Shown here: positions 17,955-25,761 of the stretch, piece by piece
Position numbering within the stretch: the stretch's first letter is position 1
How the letters are laid out: each line of letters begins with the position of its first letter
Source of the DNA: Flavobacteriaceae bacterium UBA3611
Lineage (GTDB): Bacteria; Bacteroidota; Bacteroidia; Flavobacteriales; Flavobacteriaceae
Direction: 5' to 3'
Assembly (NCBI GenBank): GCA_002375495.1
Contig: DFLU01000012.1
Location: 562,269-626,268, forward strand
DNA length: 64,000 bases
Notes under the pieces: model-generated
The model's database searches: none
The model's input: the letters and a program-made list of their open reading frames with translations, nothing else
What the model was told of the DNA's origin: nothing
Position numbers and translations under genes: made by a program

Positions 17955-18177
17955 GTGGAAGAAATAAAAAGGTAAAGCATAGCGGAGCTATGGTGGGGTT
18001 TTCATGCTTGCCCAAGATTCCCCCTTTGGGATCACCGACCGTAGGGAGGTAATCCCAAAGGAATTCATTTTAACAGTGGAAGAAATAAAAAGGTAAAGCA
18101 TAGCGGAGCTATGGCGGGGTTTTCCTTCTTGCCCGAGATTCCTCTCTAGGGATCACCGAACTTGGGGAGGTAATCCT
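17955..18177. repeat. Two tandem copies of a ~121-bp repeat
   Basis: Copy 1 starts at 17955 and copy 2 at 18076. Both begin GTGGAAGAAATAAAAAGG, continue through AAGCATAGCGGAGCTATGG, and end in a GATTCC...GATCACCGA...GGGGAGGTAATC block. Copy 1 has a TTTGGGAT / ATCCCAAA inverted repeat around that block. A CTCCCTTCAAAGGGAG hairpin follows at 18199-18214. No coding potential is seen from 17923 to 18419. Confidence 0.8.
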
Positions 18178-18280
18178 TGGACATCTCACCCCTAACCACT
18201 CCCTTCAAAGGGAGGGGAGATTTATTAGGGAATGTTTTTCCTTTTACAATGCTGTGTTGTTGCGAAGCAATTTGTTGTAA

Positions 18281-18391
18281 GATTCCCTTTCGAGATCACC
18301 GACCTTGGGGAGGTAATTCTATAGCTTAAAAGTAAAGATGGTTCTATGCCATACAGAAAGCCTTGCAGATAAATGTATATTTGTTATGATA
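18281..18391 (+). repeat. Promoter-bearing repeat, left copy
   Basis: About 110 bases are shared (roughly 85 percent by eye) with 32751-32861. The first 30 bases also resemble the end block of the tandem repeats at 17955-18177. The 3' part contains TATATTTG (18376-18383), a perfect TAnnTTTG box 37 bases before the next ATG, so the repeat probably supplies the promoter of the downstream gene. Confidence 0.65.
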
Positions 18392-18419
18392 TAACTAGTT
18401 AGCACTAATTTGAAAAACA

Positions 18420-18995
18420 ATGAACCGATTCGCTAGAATCCTAGAGAAGAACCTTTCTGGAAAAAAAGTGTTGGGTCTTTTTATCCTGACCAATCTTGTT
18501 TATCTTTTCATGTTATTGGTAACTATTCCAAAAACAATGGGATTTGCGAACGGAATGAAACTGTTGGATATGTTGCCAATGGGATATAGCCATGACTATG
18601 CAAATAAATTATTCAATACACTTGGTGAAGATGGACGTGAAATTTATTTGACTAACCAAATACCTGTGGATATGATTTATCCACTACTTTTCGGACTGAC
18701 CTATTCTTTGCTTTTGGCATACTTTCTAAAAAAATTAAACAAACTTAAATCTCCTCTTACCTATCTGTCTCTATTACCAATTATTGCTGGAATTGCAGAT
18801 TATCTGGAAAATATTGGGATTATTACAATGTTGAAAAGTTACCCTGACTTGGCAGAGACTACAGTTATTGTAACCAATACTTTTTCAGTAATAAAAAGCA
18901 CTACAACCAGCATATTTTTTATTGTTTTGGCAGTAATTTTAGTAGTACTTGGGATTAGGTCCGTAAAAAAGAAATCAAACTTAGGACGTATATAA
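18420..18995 (+). CDS. Unknown multi-pass membrane protein
   Basis: 191 residues, not assigned to a family. Four hydrophobic segments are clear: about 18-37 (VLGLFILTNLVYLFMLLVTI), 85-103, 110-128 and 155-180. A soluble loop of about 45 residues after the first helix carries DMLPMGYSHDYANKLF, and there is a basic tail (VKKKSNLG). It is the first gene of the accessory region and is preceded by the promoter-bearing repeat. The A/T-rich codon use is unlike the tatD/ansA side. Confidence 0.75.
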   Translation: MNRFARILEKNLSGKKVLGLFILTNLVYLFMLLVTIPKTMGFANGMKLLDMLPMGYSHDYANKLFNTLGEDGREIYLTNQIPVDMIYPLLFGLTYSLLLAYFLKKLNKLKSPLTYLSLLPIIAGIADYLENIGIITMLKSYPDLAETTVIVTNTFSVIKSTTTSIFFIVLAVILVVLGIRSVKKKSNLGRI

Positions 18996-19074
18996 TTTAT
19001 TGGCTCTGTTGGTAAACAGAATTGTATTTCCTACAAATAATCATACACTGGTCACACAGATAAATACGGAGTGG

Positions 19075-19226
19075 CGGCGCTAGTGTCTTCCTCTCGCAGA
19101 GAAAGCTCGTCGGAGCCAGGCGGCTGATTCGCACGCTGCGCTTGCCACTTTCGCTGACGCATAATATTGACACTCTCGAAGCTGCCGCTCAAAACCCGCC
19201 CTATCATATGCAAAACCGTTAGGCGC
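19075..19226. repeat. G/C-rich attC-like repeat ending in GTTAGGCGC
   Basis: The segment is conspicuously G/C-rich inside A/T-rich DNA. Imperfect inverted arms occur near 19072-19086 (GTGGCGGCGCTAGTG) and 19170-19192 (CACTCTCGAAGCTGCCGCT). It ends CAAAACCGTTAGGCGC at 19211-19226. GTTAGGC fits the GTTRRRY core of integron attC sites, and its exact complement GCGCCTAAC lies on the far side of the next gene. No protein is credible here. Confidence 0.5.
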
Positions 19227-19285
19227 AATGTAACAAAACCACTGTATCTTCGTCTTCCATAAACAAAACAATCATTAAAACCATT

Positions 19286-20140
19286 ATGTTAGAAATTATA
19301 TCGGAACGAAAAGAAGCGTGGAAAACAATAGTTTTGTTTCTTGTATTAGTTGTTGTTCTTACTTCGCCTTTCCATTACGCCATAGTAAATTTATATCCTT
19401 CGCGAATATATGTTGGAGCTATCATGTGGTGTCCAGCAATAGCTGCATTTATTACATTAAAAATTAAAGGACGTAAAATTTCATCGCTACATTGGAATTG
19501 GGGAAATTGGAAATATATCCGATGGTCTTATGTTGTTCCTGCCTTATACGGTTTAATCACTTATGTGCTTATTTGGATTTTCGGTTTTGGAAAATTAGCC
19601 AATAGCGAAGCCATTACAGAATGGGGAAAAGAACTTGGTTTGATTGGAATAGGAACTTTAAATCCAACATCAATTGCAATCATAGCTATTATCTTATTAG
19701 GAACTATCGAAGTAATTAGAGCAGCAGCAACAACTTTAGGGGAAGAGATTGGATGGCGAGGATTTTTTATCTATGAATTAAAAAAGGTTCTTTCATTTAC
19801 TGGTGTATCAATTTTTAGTGGATTGATATGGTCATTTTGGCATTGGCCATTGCTAGTTTACTATAGTAACAATGTTCTTTTAGAATTTACAACATTCACT
19901 ATCGTAATTGTTTCTATGTCATTCATTATGACGTATTACACGTTTAAATCTAATAGTGTATGGCCAGCAGTAATTTTTCACGCAGTAAGCAATGTTTATA
20001 TTCAAAAAATATTACCTGAGTTAACCATTAAAAATGAAGGGACGGAACATTGGCTTGGTGAAAACGGAATTATGTTTGCAATTGTGACTTGCGTTTTTGG
20101 AATTTACTTTTGGAGAAAAGCAATTAAGGAAAAATTGTAA
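19286..20140 (+). CDS. CPBP-family intramembrane glutamic endopeptidase
   Basis: Multi-pass membrane protease of the CAAX-prenyl protease 2/bacteriocin-immunity (CPBP) family, 284 residues. The first motif is GEEIGWRGF (Glu153, Glu154). The second is around FWHWPL (His about 187) and the third is FHAVSN. About seven or eight hydrophobic helices are visible. Bacterial members cleave membrane peptides or give immunity to bacteriocins; the substrate here is unknown. The gene sits exactly between two complementary 9-base cores (19218-19226 and 20153-20161), like an integron-type cassette, with a TATCTTCG promoter-like box at 19245. Confidence 0.88.
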   Translation: MLEIISERKEAWKTIVLFLVLVVVLTSPFHYAIVNLYPSRIYVGAIMWCPAIAAFITLKIKGRKISSLHWNWGNWKYIRWSYVVPALYGLITYVLIWIFGFGKLANSEAITEWGKELGLIGIGTLNPTSIAIIAIILLGTIEVIRAAATTLGEEIGWRGFFIYELKKVLSFTGVSIFSGLIWSFWHWPLLVYYSNNVLLEFTTFTIVIVSMSFIMTYYTFKSNSVWPAVIFHAVSNVYIQKILPELTIKNEGTEHWLGENGIMFAIVTCVFGIYFWRKAIKEKL

Positions 20141-20150
20141 ATATAAAACA

Positions 20151-20175
20151 CAGCGCCTAACAACGCATCCTATGA
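20151..20175. repeat. attC-like left core GCGCCTAAC after the CPBP gene
   Basis: GCGCCTAAC (20153-20161) is the reverse complement of the core before the gene and fits RYYYAAC, the 5' core of attC sites. The sequence after CAACGC no longer resembles a complete attC, so the site appears truncated. Confidence 0.4.
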
Positions 20176-20254
20176 AAAGCACTAGCATAGTGCAATGGTC
20201 ACTACAGTTCACGTGGGAAATTCGTAATGGTACTAGAATGACTTTCATCTTTTA

Positions 20255-22069
20255 TTGTCTACATTTGTTTCACAGCGTGAACGTTTGATCAGTCAAAAAT
20301 CCATAGCGGTACTTCCCTTCGTCAATATGAGTAACAGTATTGAAAACGAATACTTCTGCGACGGATTAACGGAAGAAATCATTAATGCGTTAGCAAAAAT
20401 CAATCAACTTTCAGTTACTTCCCGTACATCTTCATTTTATTTCAAAAACAAGAAAGTAACAGCTAAAGAGCTAAGAGAGAAGTTAAAGGTAGCCACCTTT
20501 ATTGAAGGCAGTGTAAGAGCTTCAAAAAACAAGATGCGCATCACGGTGCAAATGATTGATACTGCAGACGATTATCATTTCTGGTCAGAAACCTTCGATA
20601 GAAACCCGGACAACATTTTTGAAATTCAAGATGAAATTAGTCTGTTTATTGCTGAAAAATTACGTGAGCATATAGGTCATATAGAGATAGAAGATAAGCT
20701 AGTAGCGCCTATTGATGTACCTGTAGCTATTTATAGAGAATACCTGAAAGGGAGGTATTATATCATGAAGTTGGATCATAAAAACGCTATAAAGGGTATC
20801 CATATCTTAAAAGAAGTAATTCATAAATCACCCAATTTTTCCAATCCTTATCTAGATATTAATTTAGCCTATGTTAACATGGGAACTATGGGGCTTTTAC
20901 CTGCATTTGAAGCCTATGAAAAAGCCCAGCCTTATTTGTTAAAGGCATTAGAGCTAGACCCAAACTCAGCAAGATCACAATTGAATTTGGCTTGGATAGA
21001 ATGCTGGCAAAACTGGAATCTTAAGAAAGCTTACGAACACGCCAACAAAGCCTTAGAAATTCAACAAGCAGACGATATTTACTTAACCATTTCTAATTTT
21101 TTGACAGTAGAAGGAAAATTAGATGCAGCACATAATTATCTTGACAAAGCGTTACAGCTAGACCCTTATGCCGCCATCAATCATCATTATAGGGGGTTTT
21201 TATATTACCTGCAGGAAGATTACACTACTGCAATACCGTATCTAAAAAAGGCATTGGATTTAGATCCTAAGTTACCTTTTCCACCAATCTACATCGGAAT
21301 AAGTTTATTGATGTCAGGCAAACCAAATGAAGCGTTGACATATTTTGGTTCCCTTGAAGGTGTTTCTGTGAAAGACCTCACCAAATTGGGAGGTGAAACC
21401 ATGTGTTATGCAAAGCTTAATGAAACGGAAAAGTGCAACGAGGGATTAAACCAATTAGAAACCTATTTAACAACGGCACTTGTAGATAAGGCATTTACAT
21501 TTTTAATATTAGTAAATGCCTTGTTAGGTAATAGTGATAAGGTAATTGATTTAGCAGAACAAGCATACCAAAACCGTTTGCCTTTAATTTTATTATTAAA
21601 TCCGTCTCCGATTCTTAAACCTATAAAAAATCAAAAAAGGTTTAAAGAAATCATGCTAAAAGCCATTCCCGATAATTTAAACTACAAGCAGAAAAAAAAG
21701 TATAAACAGGCTTTACTGGATTCCACGGAAATCAAAAAATACAGCAAGGAATTAGAACAAATCATGATAGACTATAAACTGTATTTAAATCCAGACCTAT
21801 CCTTAAAAGATTTAGCCTCTTACCTGGAACTTCCTGCCAATTATGTCTCGCAATTATTAAACTTGGGGTTTCAAAAAAACTTCTCTGAATACGTCAATAC
21901 CTTTAGAGTTAACGAATTTAAAGAGCGAGTTATTCAAGAAGAGAGCAAAGGATTGACTATTATGGCTGTAGCGTATGATAGTGGTTTTAATTCTAAAACA
22001 GTGTTTAATACATTTTTTAAAAAAATAGAAGGGATAACACCCAATGCTTTTTTAAAATCGCAACAATAG
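20255..22069 (+). CDS. TolB-like/TPR regulator with C-terminal AraC DNA-binding domain
   Basis: Predicted transcription factor of about 600 residues. The N-terminal 130 residues form the TolB/FlgO-like domain found in regulators and adenylate cyclases (SIAVLPFVNMS, then DGLTEEIINALAKI and GSVRASKNKMRITVQ). Several TPR units follow from about 170 to 400 (for example ALELDPNSARSQLNLAW). The C-terminal AraC helix-turn-helix spans about residues 505-600. No ATG start exists: TTG codons at 20255 or 20285 are the only options, and the coding frame begins just after the attC-like core. The N-terminus may have been remodelled by insertion. Confidence 0.82.
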   Translation: MSTFVSQRERLISQKSIAVLPFVNMSNSIENEYFCDGLTEEIINALAKINQLSVTSRTSSFYFKNKKVTAKELREKLKVATFIEGSVRASKNKMRITVQMIDTADDYHFWSETFDRNPDNIFEIQDEISLFIAEKLREHIGHIEIEDKLVAPIDVPVAIYREYLKGRYYIMKLDHKNAIKGIHILKEVIHKSPNFSNPYLDINLAYVNMGTMGLLPAFEAYEKAQPYLLKALELDPNSARSQLNLAWIECWQNWNLKKAYEHANKALEIQQADDIYLTISNFLTVEGKLDAAHNYLDKALQLDPYAAINHHYRGFLYYLQEDYTTAIPYLKKALDLDPKLPFPPIYIGISLLMSGKPNEALTYFGSLEGVSVKDLTKLGGETMCYAKLNETEKCNEGLNQLETYLTTALVDKAFTFLILVNALLGNSDKVIDLAEQAYQNRLPLILLLNPSPILKPIKNQKRFKEIMLKAIPDNLNYKQKKKYKQALLDSTEIKKYSKELEQIMIDYKLYLNPDLSLKDLASYLELPANYVSQLLNLGFQKNFSEYVNTFRVNEFKERVIQEESKGLTIMAVAYDSGFNSKTVFNTFFKKIEGITPNAFLKSQQ

Positions 22070-22100
22070 AATCCTAGGAATACGTCAAGCTTTGATTTGA

Positions 22101-22262
22101 GGAGGTAATCAAGATTATAAAATCATAGAATTAGAAAACCTACACCACTTCTTCCAAGAATGTGAAACAGGAAAGATGGATGCGTATCAAAAAACTGAAC
22201 AAACATTTTCTTCTATATCATTAAAAGAGATTTCGGGTTGGATTTTAGAGCATATAAATTAA
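22101..22262 (+). pseudogene. C-terminal remnant of an alpha/beta hydrolase
   Basis: A 53-codon open frame without a start codon reads GGNQDYKIIELENLHHFFQE and continues to SGWILEHIN before a stop at 22260. The LENLHHFFQECETG segment resembles the catalytic-His loop and last helix of S9-like/dienelactone-type alpha/beta hydrolases. Nothing upstream in frame continues the protein, so this is a truncated leftover. The rest of 22263-22401 shows no features. Confidence 0.5.
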
Positions 22263-22401
22263 TTCGTTCGGTTTCAGTAGTACGTTTTAAGAATGGCTTA
22301 ACCATTGTATGGTGTTTTTATAATAACACTCAAACCTCATATCTTGCGTTCCTGTACTTTTACTTCTCGCTTTAAAAAGTATTTCGTTGCTTTGCTCAAA
22401 C

Positions 22402-23508
22402 ATGTATAGGAAAAAAAATACAAATACGAGTCATACCAGTATATCGCTGTATTGGAAGTGTCAATTAATAGGTTGGGGACTGATTTCTCTTTTTTGGTTT
22501 TATATTGCCTTGTTCAGAGATAATTTTCAATTATCTCATGCCATTATTAACTACTTTTTTGATGTGGCGATATGTATAGCAATAACACATGCGTATCGAA
22601 CCCTTGCTATACAACGAAAGTGGAATGAATTAGGTATAAAAAAATTGATTTGGAAAGTAATTCCTGCGCTCCTTTCACTTTCGGTTGTATTCATGGTATT
22701 GATGAATCTTAAAACGGCTGCCTATATTTATTTCGTAAATAGTCAAAGTGATTCTTTAAGCAAGCTTTTTGTTTGGAATCCACTTTTTGTTTGGAACCCT
22801 GTTTTAATTACAGGTTTGAGGCATATGACCATTTGGCTGCTCGCTTATCACTTATATCATTACTATCAAAAAGAAGTTGATACAACAAGGGAAATTGCAC
22901 AACTGTCTATAATAGCAAAACAAGCACAATTAGATAATTTATCAGCACAATTAAATCCACATTTCTTATTTAACTCCTTAAATTCTATTAAATCTTTAGT
23001 AATTGAGAGCCCAGATGCAGCAAGAAGAGCTATTGATTTGTTGTCTGATTTGTTACGTTCATCTTTATATGAAAAAGACAAAGATTTAATACCTATTAAA
23101 AATGAGCTGGCTTTAGTTTATGATTACATTGAATTGGAAAAAATGCGTTTTGAAGAACGGCTTCAGCTCAAAACAGATATTGATGAAAGCCTTCTTGAAT
23201 ATAAGATTCCTGCCTTAAGTATTCAGTTGTTAGTAGAAAACGCCATTAAACACGGCATAGACTTAAAAGTTGATGGTGGTGTTATTTTACTAAAAATTAA
23301 AAGGAAGGATTGCCATATTCATATTACAGTCGAGAATCCTGGTGTACTTAATGAAAATAAAAGTGGCGGTTTAGGTTTAGAAAACTTAAAAAAGCGCCTA
23401 GAAATTCAATATAAAGGAACGGCTGGTTTTAGTTTAACACAGCATGAAAATAACCAGGTCTGTGCTACAATAATAATTCCAATGCATATAGACAATGAAG
23501 AAATTTAA
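22402..23508 (+). CDS. LytS-type sensor histidine kinase (His_kinase family)
   Basis: Membrane sensor kinase of 368 residues. About four hydrophobic helices fill the first 160 residues. A short coiled linker leads to the family motif LNPHFLFNSLNSIKSL (His187), then an N-box (LLVENAIKHG) and a glycine box (GGLGLENLKKRL). The ATG at 22402 is preferred to a start at 22387. A small in-frame duplication, FVWNPLFVWNP, lies near residue 130. It overlaps the LytTR regulator gene by 14 bases, so they form a two-component pair. Confidence 0.92.
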   Translation: MYRKKNTNTSHTSISLYWKCQLIGWGLISLFWFYIALFRDNFQLSHAIINYFFDVAICIAITHAYRTLAIQRKWNELGIKKLIWKVIPALLSLSVVFMVLMNLKTAAYIYFVNSQSDSLSKLFVWNPLFVWNPVLITGLRHMTIWLLAYHLYHYYQKEVDTTREIAQLSIIAKQAQLDNLSAQLNPHFLFNSLNSIKSLVIESPDAARRAIDLLSDLLRSSLYEKDKDLIPIKNELALVYDYIELEKMRFEERLQLKTDIDESLLEYKIPALSIQLLVENAIKHGIDLKVDGGVILLKIKRKDCHIHITVENPGVLNENKSGGLGLENLKKRLEIQYKGTAGFSLTQHENNQVCATIIIPMHIDNEEI

Positions 23509-24217
23509 AACCATAATAATTGATGATGAACGTTTAGCGAGAGAAGAAGTAAAACGAGCCTTACAAAAACATCAAGAGTTTGAAATTATTGGTGAAGCCA
23601 GTCATGTAAATGAGGCCATAACTCTCATTGAAGACTTACAACCAGACTTATTGTTTTTAGATATTCACATGCCAGGTAAATCTGGTTTTGACTTATTGGA
23701 AGAGTTAACCAATGTACCTGACGTTGTTTTTACAACAGCCTATGATCAATATGCTGTAAAAGCTTTTGAGATGAATGCTTTAGACTATTTAGTAAAGCCT
23801 TTAAGAGAAGAGCGTTTTTCTAAAACTATGGAAAAGGTAAAGGAAGAATTATCTAATAGAACAAAACTTGAGCCTACCACCTTACCGATGCATCAAAAGA
23901 TATTTATTAAAGATGGTGAAAAATGTCATTTTATTCCGCTCACACAGATTCATTTTATTGAATCTATAGAAAATTATGCTCGTCTTTATTTTGGATCGGA
24001 TAAAGCGATGATAAAGCGTTCTTTAAATTTACTAGCTGAGAAATTAGATCCTAAAGTCTTTTTTCGTGTGAATCGAAGTCAAATGATTAACATACACTAC
24101 ATCAAAGAGATTCACCCTTACTTCAATAATAAATTACAAATTATATTAACTACTGGCGAAAAAGTAGAAGTATCTAGTAGGCAATCCGTTAAGTTTAAAA
24201 ACTGGAATAGTTTGTAA
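23495..24217 (+). CDS. LytTR-family response regulator
   Basis: Receiver domain with acidic pair Asp10/Asp11 and phospho-acceptor Asp56 (LFLDIHMPGKSG), followed by a LytTR DNA-binding domain at about residues 138-238 (FIESIENYARLYF, then RVNRSQMINIHYI). The 240 residues are normal. The gene starts inside the kinase gene. It is followed by a lipoprotein, a CPBP protease and an S15-like hydrolase on the same strand, which are plausible targets. Confidence 0.93.
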   Translation: MKKFKTIIIDDERLAREEVKRALQKHQEFEIIGEASHVNEAITLIEDLQPDLLFLDIHMPGKSGFDLLEELTNVPDVVFTTAYDQYAVKAFEMNALDYLVKPLREERFSKTMEKVKEELSNRTKLEPTTLPMHQKIFIKDGEKCHFIPLTQIHFIESIENYARLYFGSDKAMIKRSLNLLAEKLDPKVFFRVNRSQMINIHYIKEIHPYFNNKLQIILTTGEKVEVSSRQSVKFKNWNSL

Positions 24218-24269
24218 CGAAGAAATCGCTAAGCTTTCTAACGTTCATTTACATTTATTTACGCTCATG

Positions 24270-24277
24270 TACTTTTG
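24270..24277 (+). promoter_or_regulatory. -7 box TACTTTTG before the lipoprotein gene
   Basis: Perfect TAnnTTTG match 60 bases before the ATG at 24337. No TTG is seen at the usual distance, so it may need an activator such as the LytTR regulator encoded just upstream. Confidence 0.4.
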
Positions 24278-24336
24278 CTTTTTTCATTGAAACTTACGCC
24301 TTTACTTTGTGCTGTAATTAATTTAAATGTCTTATT

Positions 24337-24954
24337 ATGAAGTGTTTAAAAGCAGTATTTGAAATACTAAAAATCGTATGTCTAGTGCTGATTTCATTGT
24401 TGATATCTTGTGATGGAAACACTGTTTCATTAGCAGAACAACCAACCTTAGCCGATTATAAAGTTGGAGAACAATGGACTTGGAAATACAAAGGCGTAAC
24501 CACCGAAGGTGAAGTGCGTTCAGAAGGTGAAGATAAAAGAGAAATAGTTCAAATAGATGGTGGTTTAGGAATGACCGTTGAAAACGATACAATTCCACTA
24601 TCAGACATTGTAAAACCAGAAGAAAGTAAAACGCCAAGATATAAATGGCCTTTAGAAGTTGGTAAAACATGGACTTATGAAAAAAACTGGACAAGTCAAG
24701 ATGGTACCACAGGAACACAAAGCCAAAAAGCCAAAGTGTTATCCTATAAAGAAGAAACAGTAGGAGCAGGGACATTTATGGCGTACACCATAGAATACAA
24801 GGGAACCGTTTCAAATTCTAGAGGATACAATGCACAAACCGATGAAGTTTGGTTGTATGCTCCACAAATAAAAAACTTCATTAAAATGACCCAAACTCAA
24901 GACGGCTTTGTATATAATGAGGAATTAATTGAGTATGCCAACTCAAATAATTAG
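24337..24954 (+). CDS. Unknown lipoprotein
   Basis: 205 residues with a lipoprotein signal peptide ending LLISC (Cys near 25). The mature part is rich in beta-strand pattern (DYKVGEQWTWKYKGV, then PLEVGKTWTYEKNW) with repeated W-T-W/Y motifs, and resembles all-beta exported lipoproteins. No family is assigned. It lies between the LytTR two-component genes and a CPBP protease gene, 40 bases upstream of the latter, so it may be exported together with that protein's activity. Confidence 0.75.
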   Translation: MKCLKAVFEILKIVCLVLISLLISCDGNTVSLAEQPTLADYKVGEQWTWKYKGVTTEGEVRSEGEDKREIVQIDGGLGMTVENDTIPLSDIVKPEESKTPRYKWPLEVGKTWTYEKNWTSQDGTTGTQSQKAKVLSYKEETVGAGTFMAYTIEYKGTVSNSRGYNAQTDEVWLYAPQIKNFIKMTQTQDGFVYNEELIEYANSNN

Positions 24955-24994
24955 TAGCGTTTTCTATTACCACTAACTTTTCAAATTAATCAAC

Positions 24995-25729
24995 ATGAGT
25001 AACGATAAAAAATCACAATTAACAATAAAAAGGGGAGTTCTTGCCATTGTTGCCATGTACGCATGTCAGCTTTTAGCAGGAATTATAACCTCTTATGTTT
25101 TTAAGTTTTTGGTGCCATCAAAGGCAGTTCCTATTGAGATTATTGGAGTATCGTCTGCATTGTTAAGCGGTATTATGATATTGTTTCTATTCTGGTGGGA
25201 TCTAAAAAGGTCTGGCAAATCATTTTATCCACAGATAGGACTGCAAGCTAGTAAGATTAAAAATAACAAAGCAGTTTTATTAGTCATAGCAGCATTGGTA
25301 TCAACACATGTTTTAGCCTGGATATATAGGTCGGTTATTTTACCAAGTTTTGACCAAGGAGGAATCGTAGCTGGTGGCTCTAAAATGTTTAGTTTTATTC
25401 AGGAAAACGGAGGCGTACTTGAAATGAGTGGTTTTCTACTGTTGGCACTCATTGTGGGGCCGATAATGGAAGAGGTTGTTTTCAGAGGCTATTTGCAATC
25501 GTCATTAACAAAGCGGATACCTGCTTGGGCAGCTATATTAATAACTTCTGTTGTTTTTACTGCTGGTCATAGCCCTATGATTTTATGGCCAATGTATTTT
25601 CTCTTTAGCATCACTTGGGGTTGGATATATTTAAAAACAGGATCTTTAAAAATGGCCATTCTAATACATGTCTTAAGCAACTTGTTTTATGTTGTTGTTG
25701 GTTTTGCAGGGTGGGATATTCTGGCTTAA
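24995..25729 (+). CDS. CPBP-family intramembrane glutamic endopeptidase
   Basis: Second CPBP protease of the region, 244 residues. The active motif is IMEEVVFRGYL (Glu159, Glu160), followed by FTAGHSPMILWP for the second motif and ILIHVLSNLFY for the third. About six to eight membrane helices are seen. It shows little resemblance to the CPBP at 19286 outside these motifs, so the copies are not recent duplicates. It is 32 bases upstream of the S15-type hydrolase gene and probably co-transcribed. Confidence 0.9.
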   Translation: MSNDKKSQLTIKRGVLAIVAMYACQLLAGIITSYVFKFLVPSKAVPIEIIGVSSALLSGIMILFLFWWDLKRSGKSFYPQIGLQASKIKNNKAVLLVIAALVSTHVLAWIYRSVILPSFDQGGIVAGGSKMFSFIQENGGVLEMSGFLLLALIVGPIMEEVVFRGYLQSSLTKRIPAWAAILITSVVFTAGHSPMILWPMYFLFSITWGWIYLKTGSLKMAILIHVLSNLFYVVVGFAGWDILA

Positions 25730-25761
25730 GATAATCTATTTATATTTTTAAAAAATAATCA

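Noticed and set aside
17955..18177. Tandem repeats considered as a CRISPR array
   Set aside because: There are only two units of about 121 bases with diverged ends, no short constant repeat with spacers, and no cas genes nearby.
19080..19271. A 63-codon minus-strand reading frame before the CPBP gene
   Set aside because: It lies across the G/C-rich attC-like repeat and has no start context; the translation looks random.
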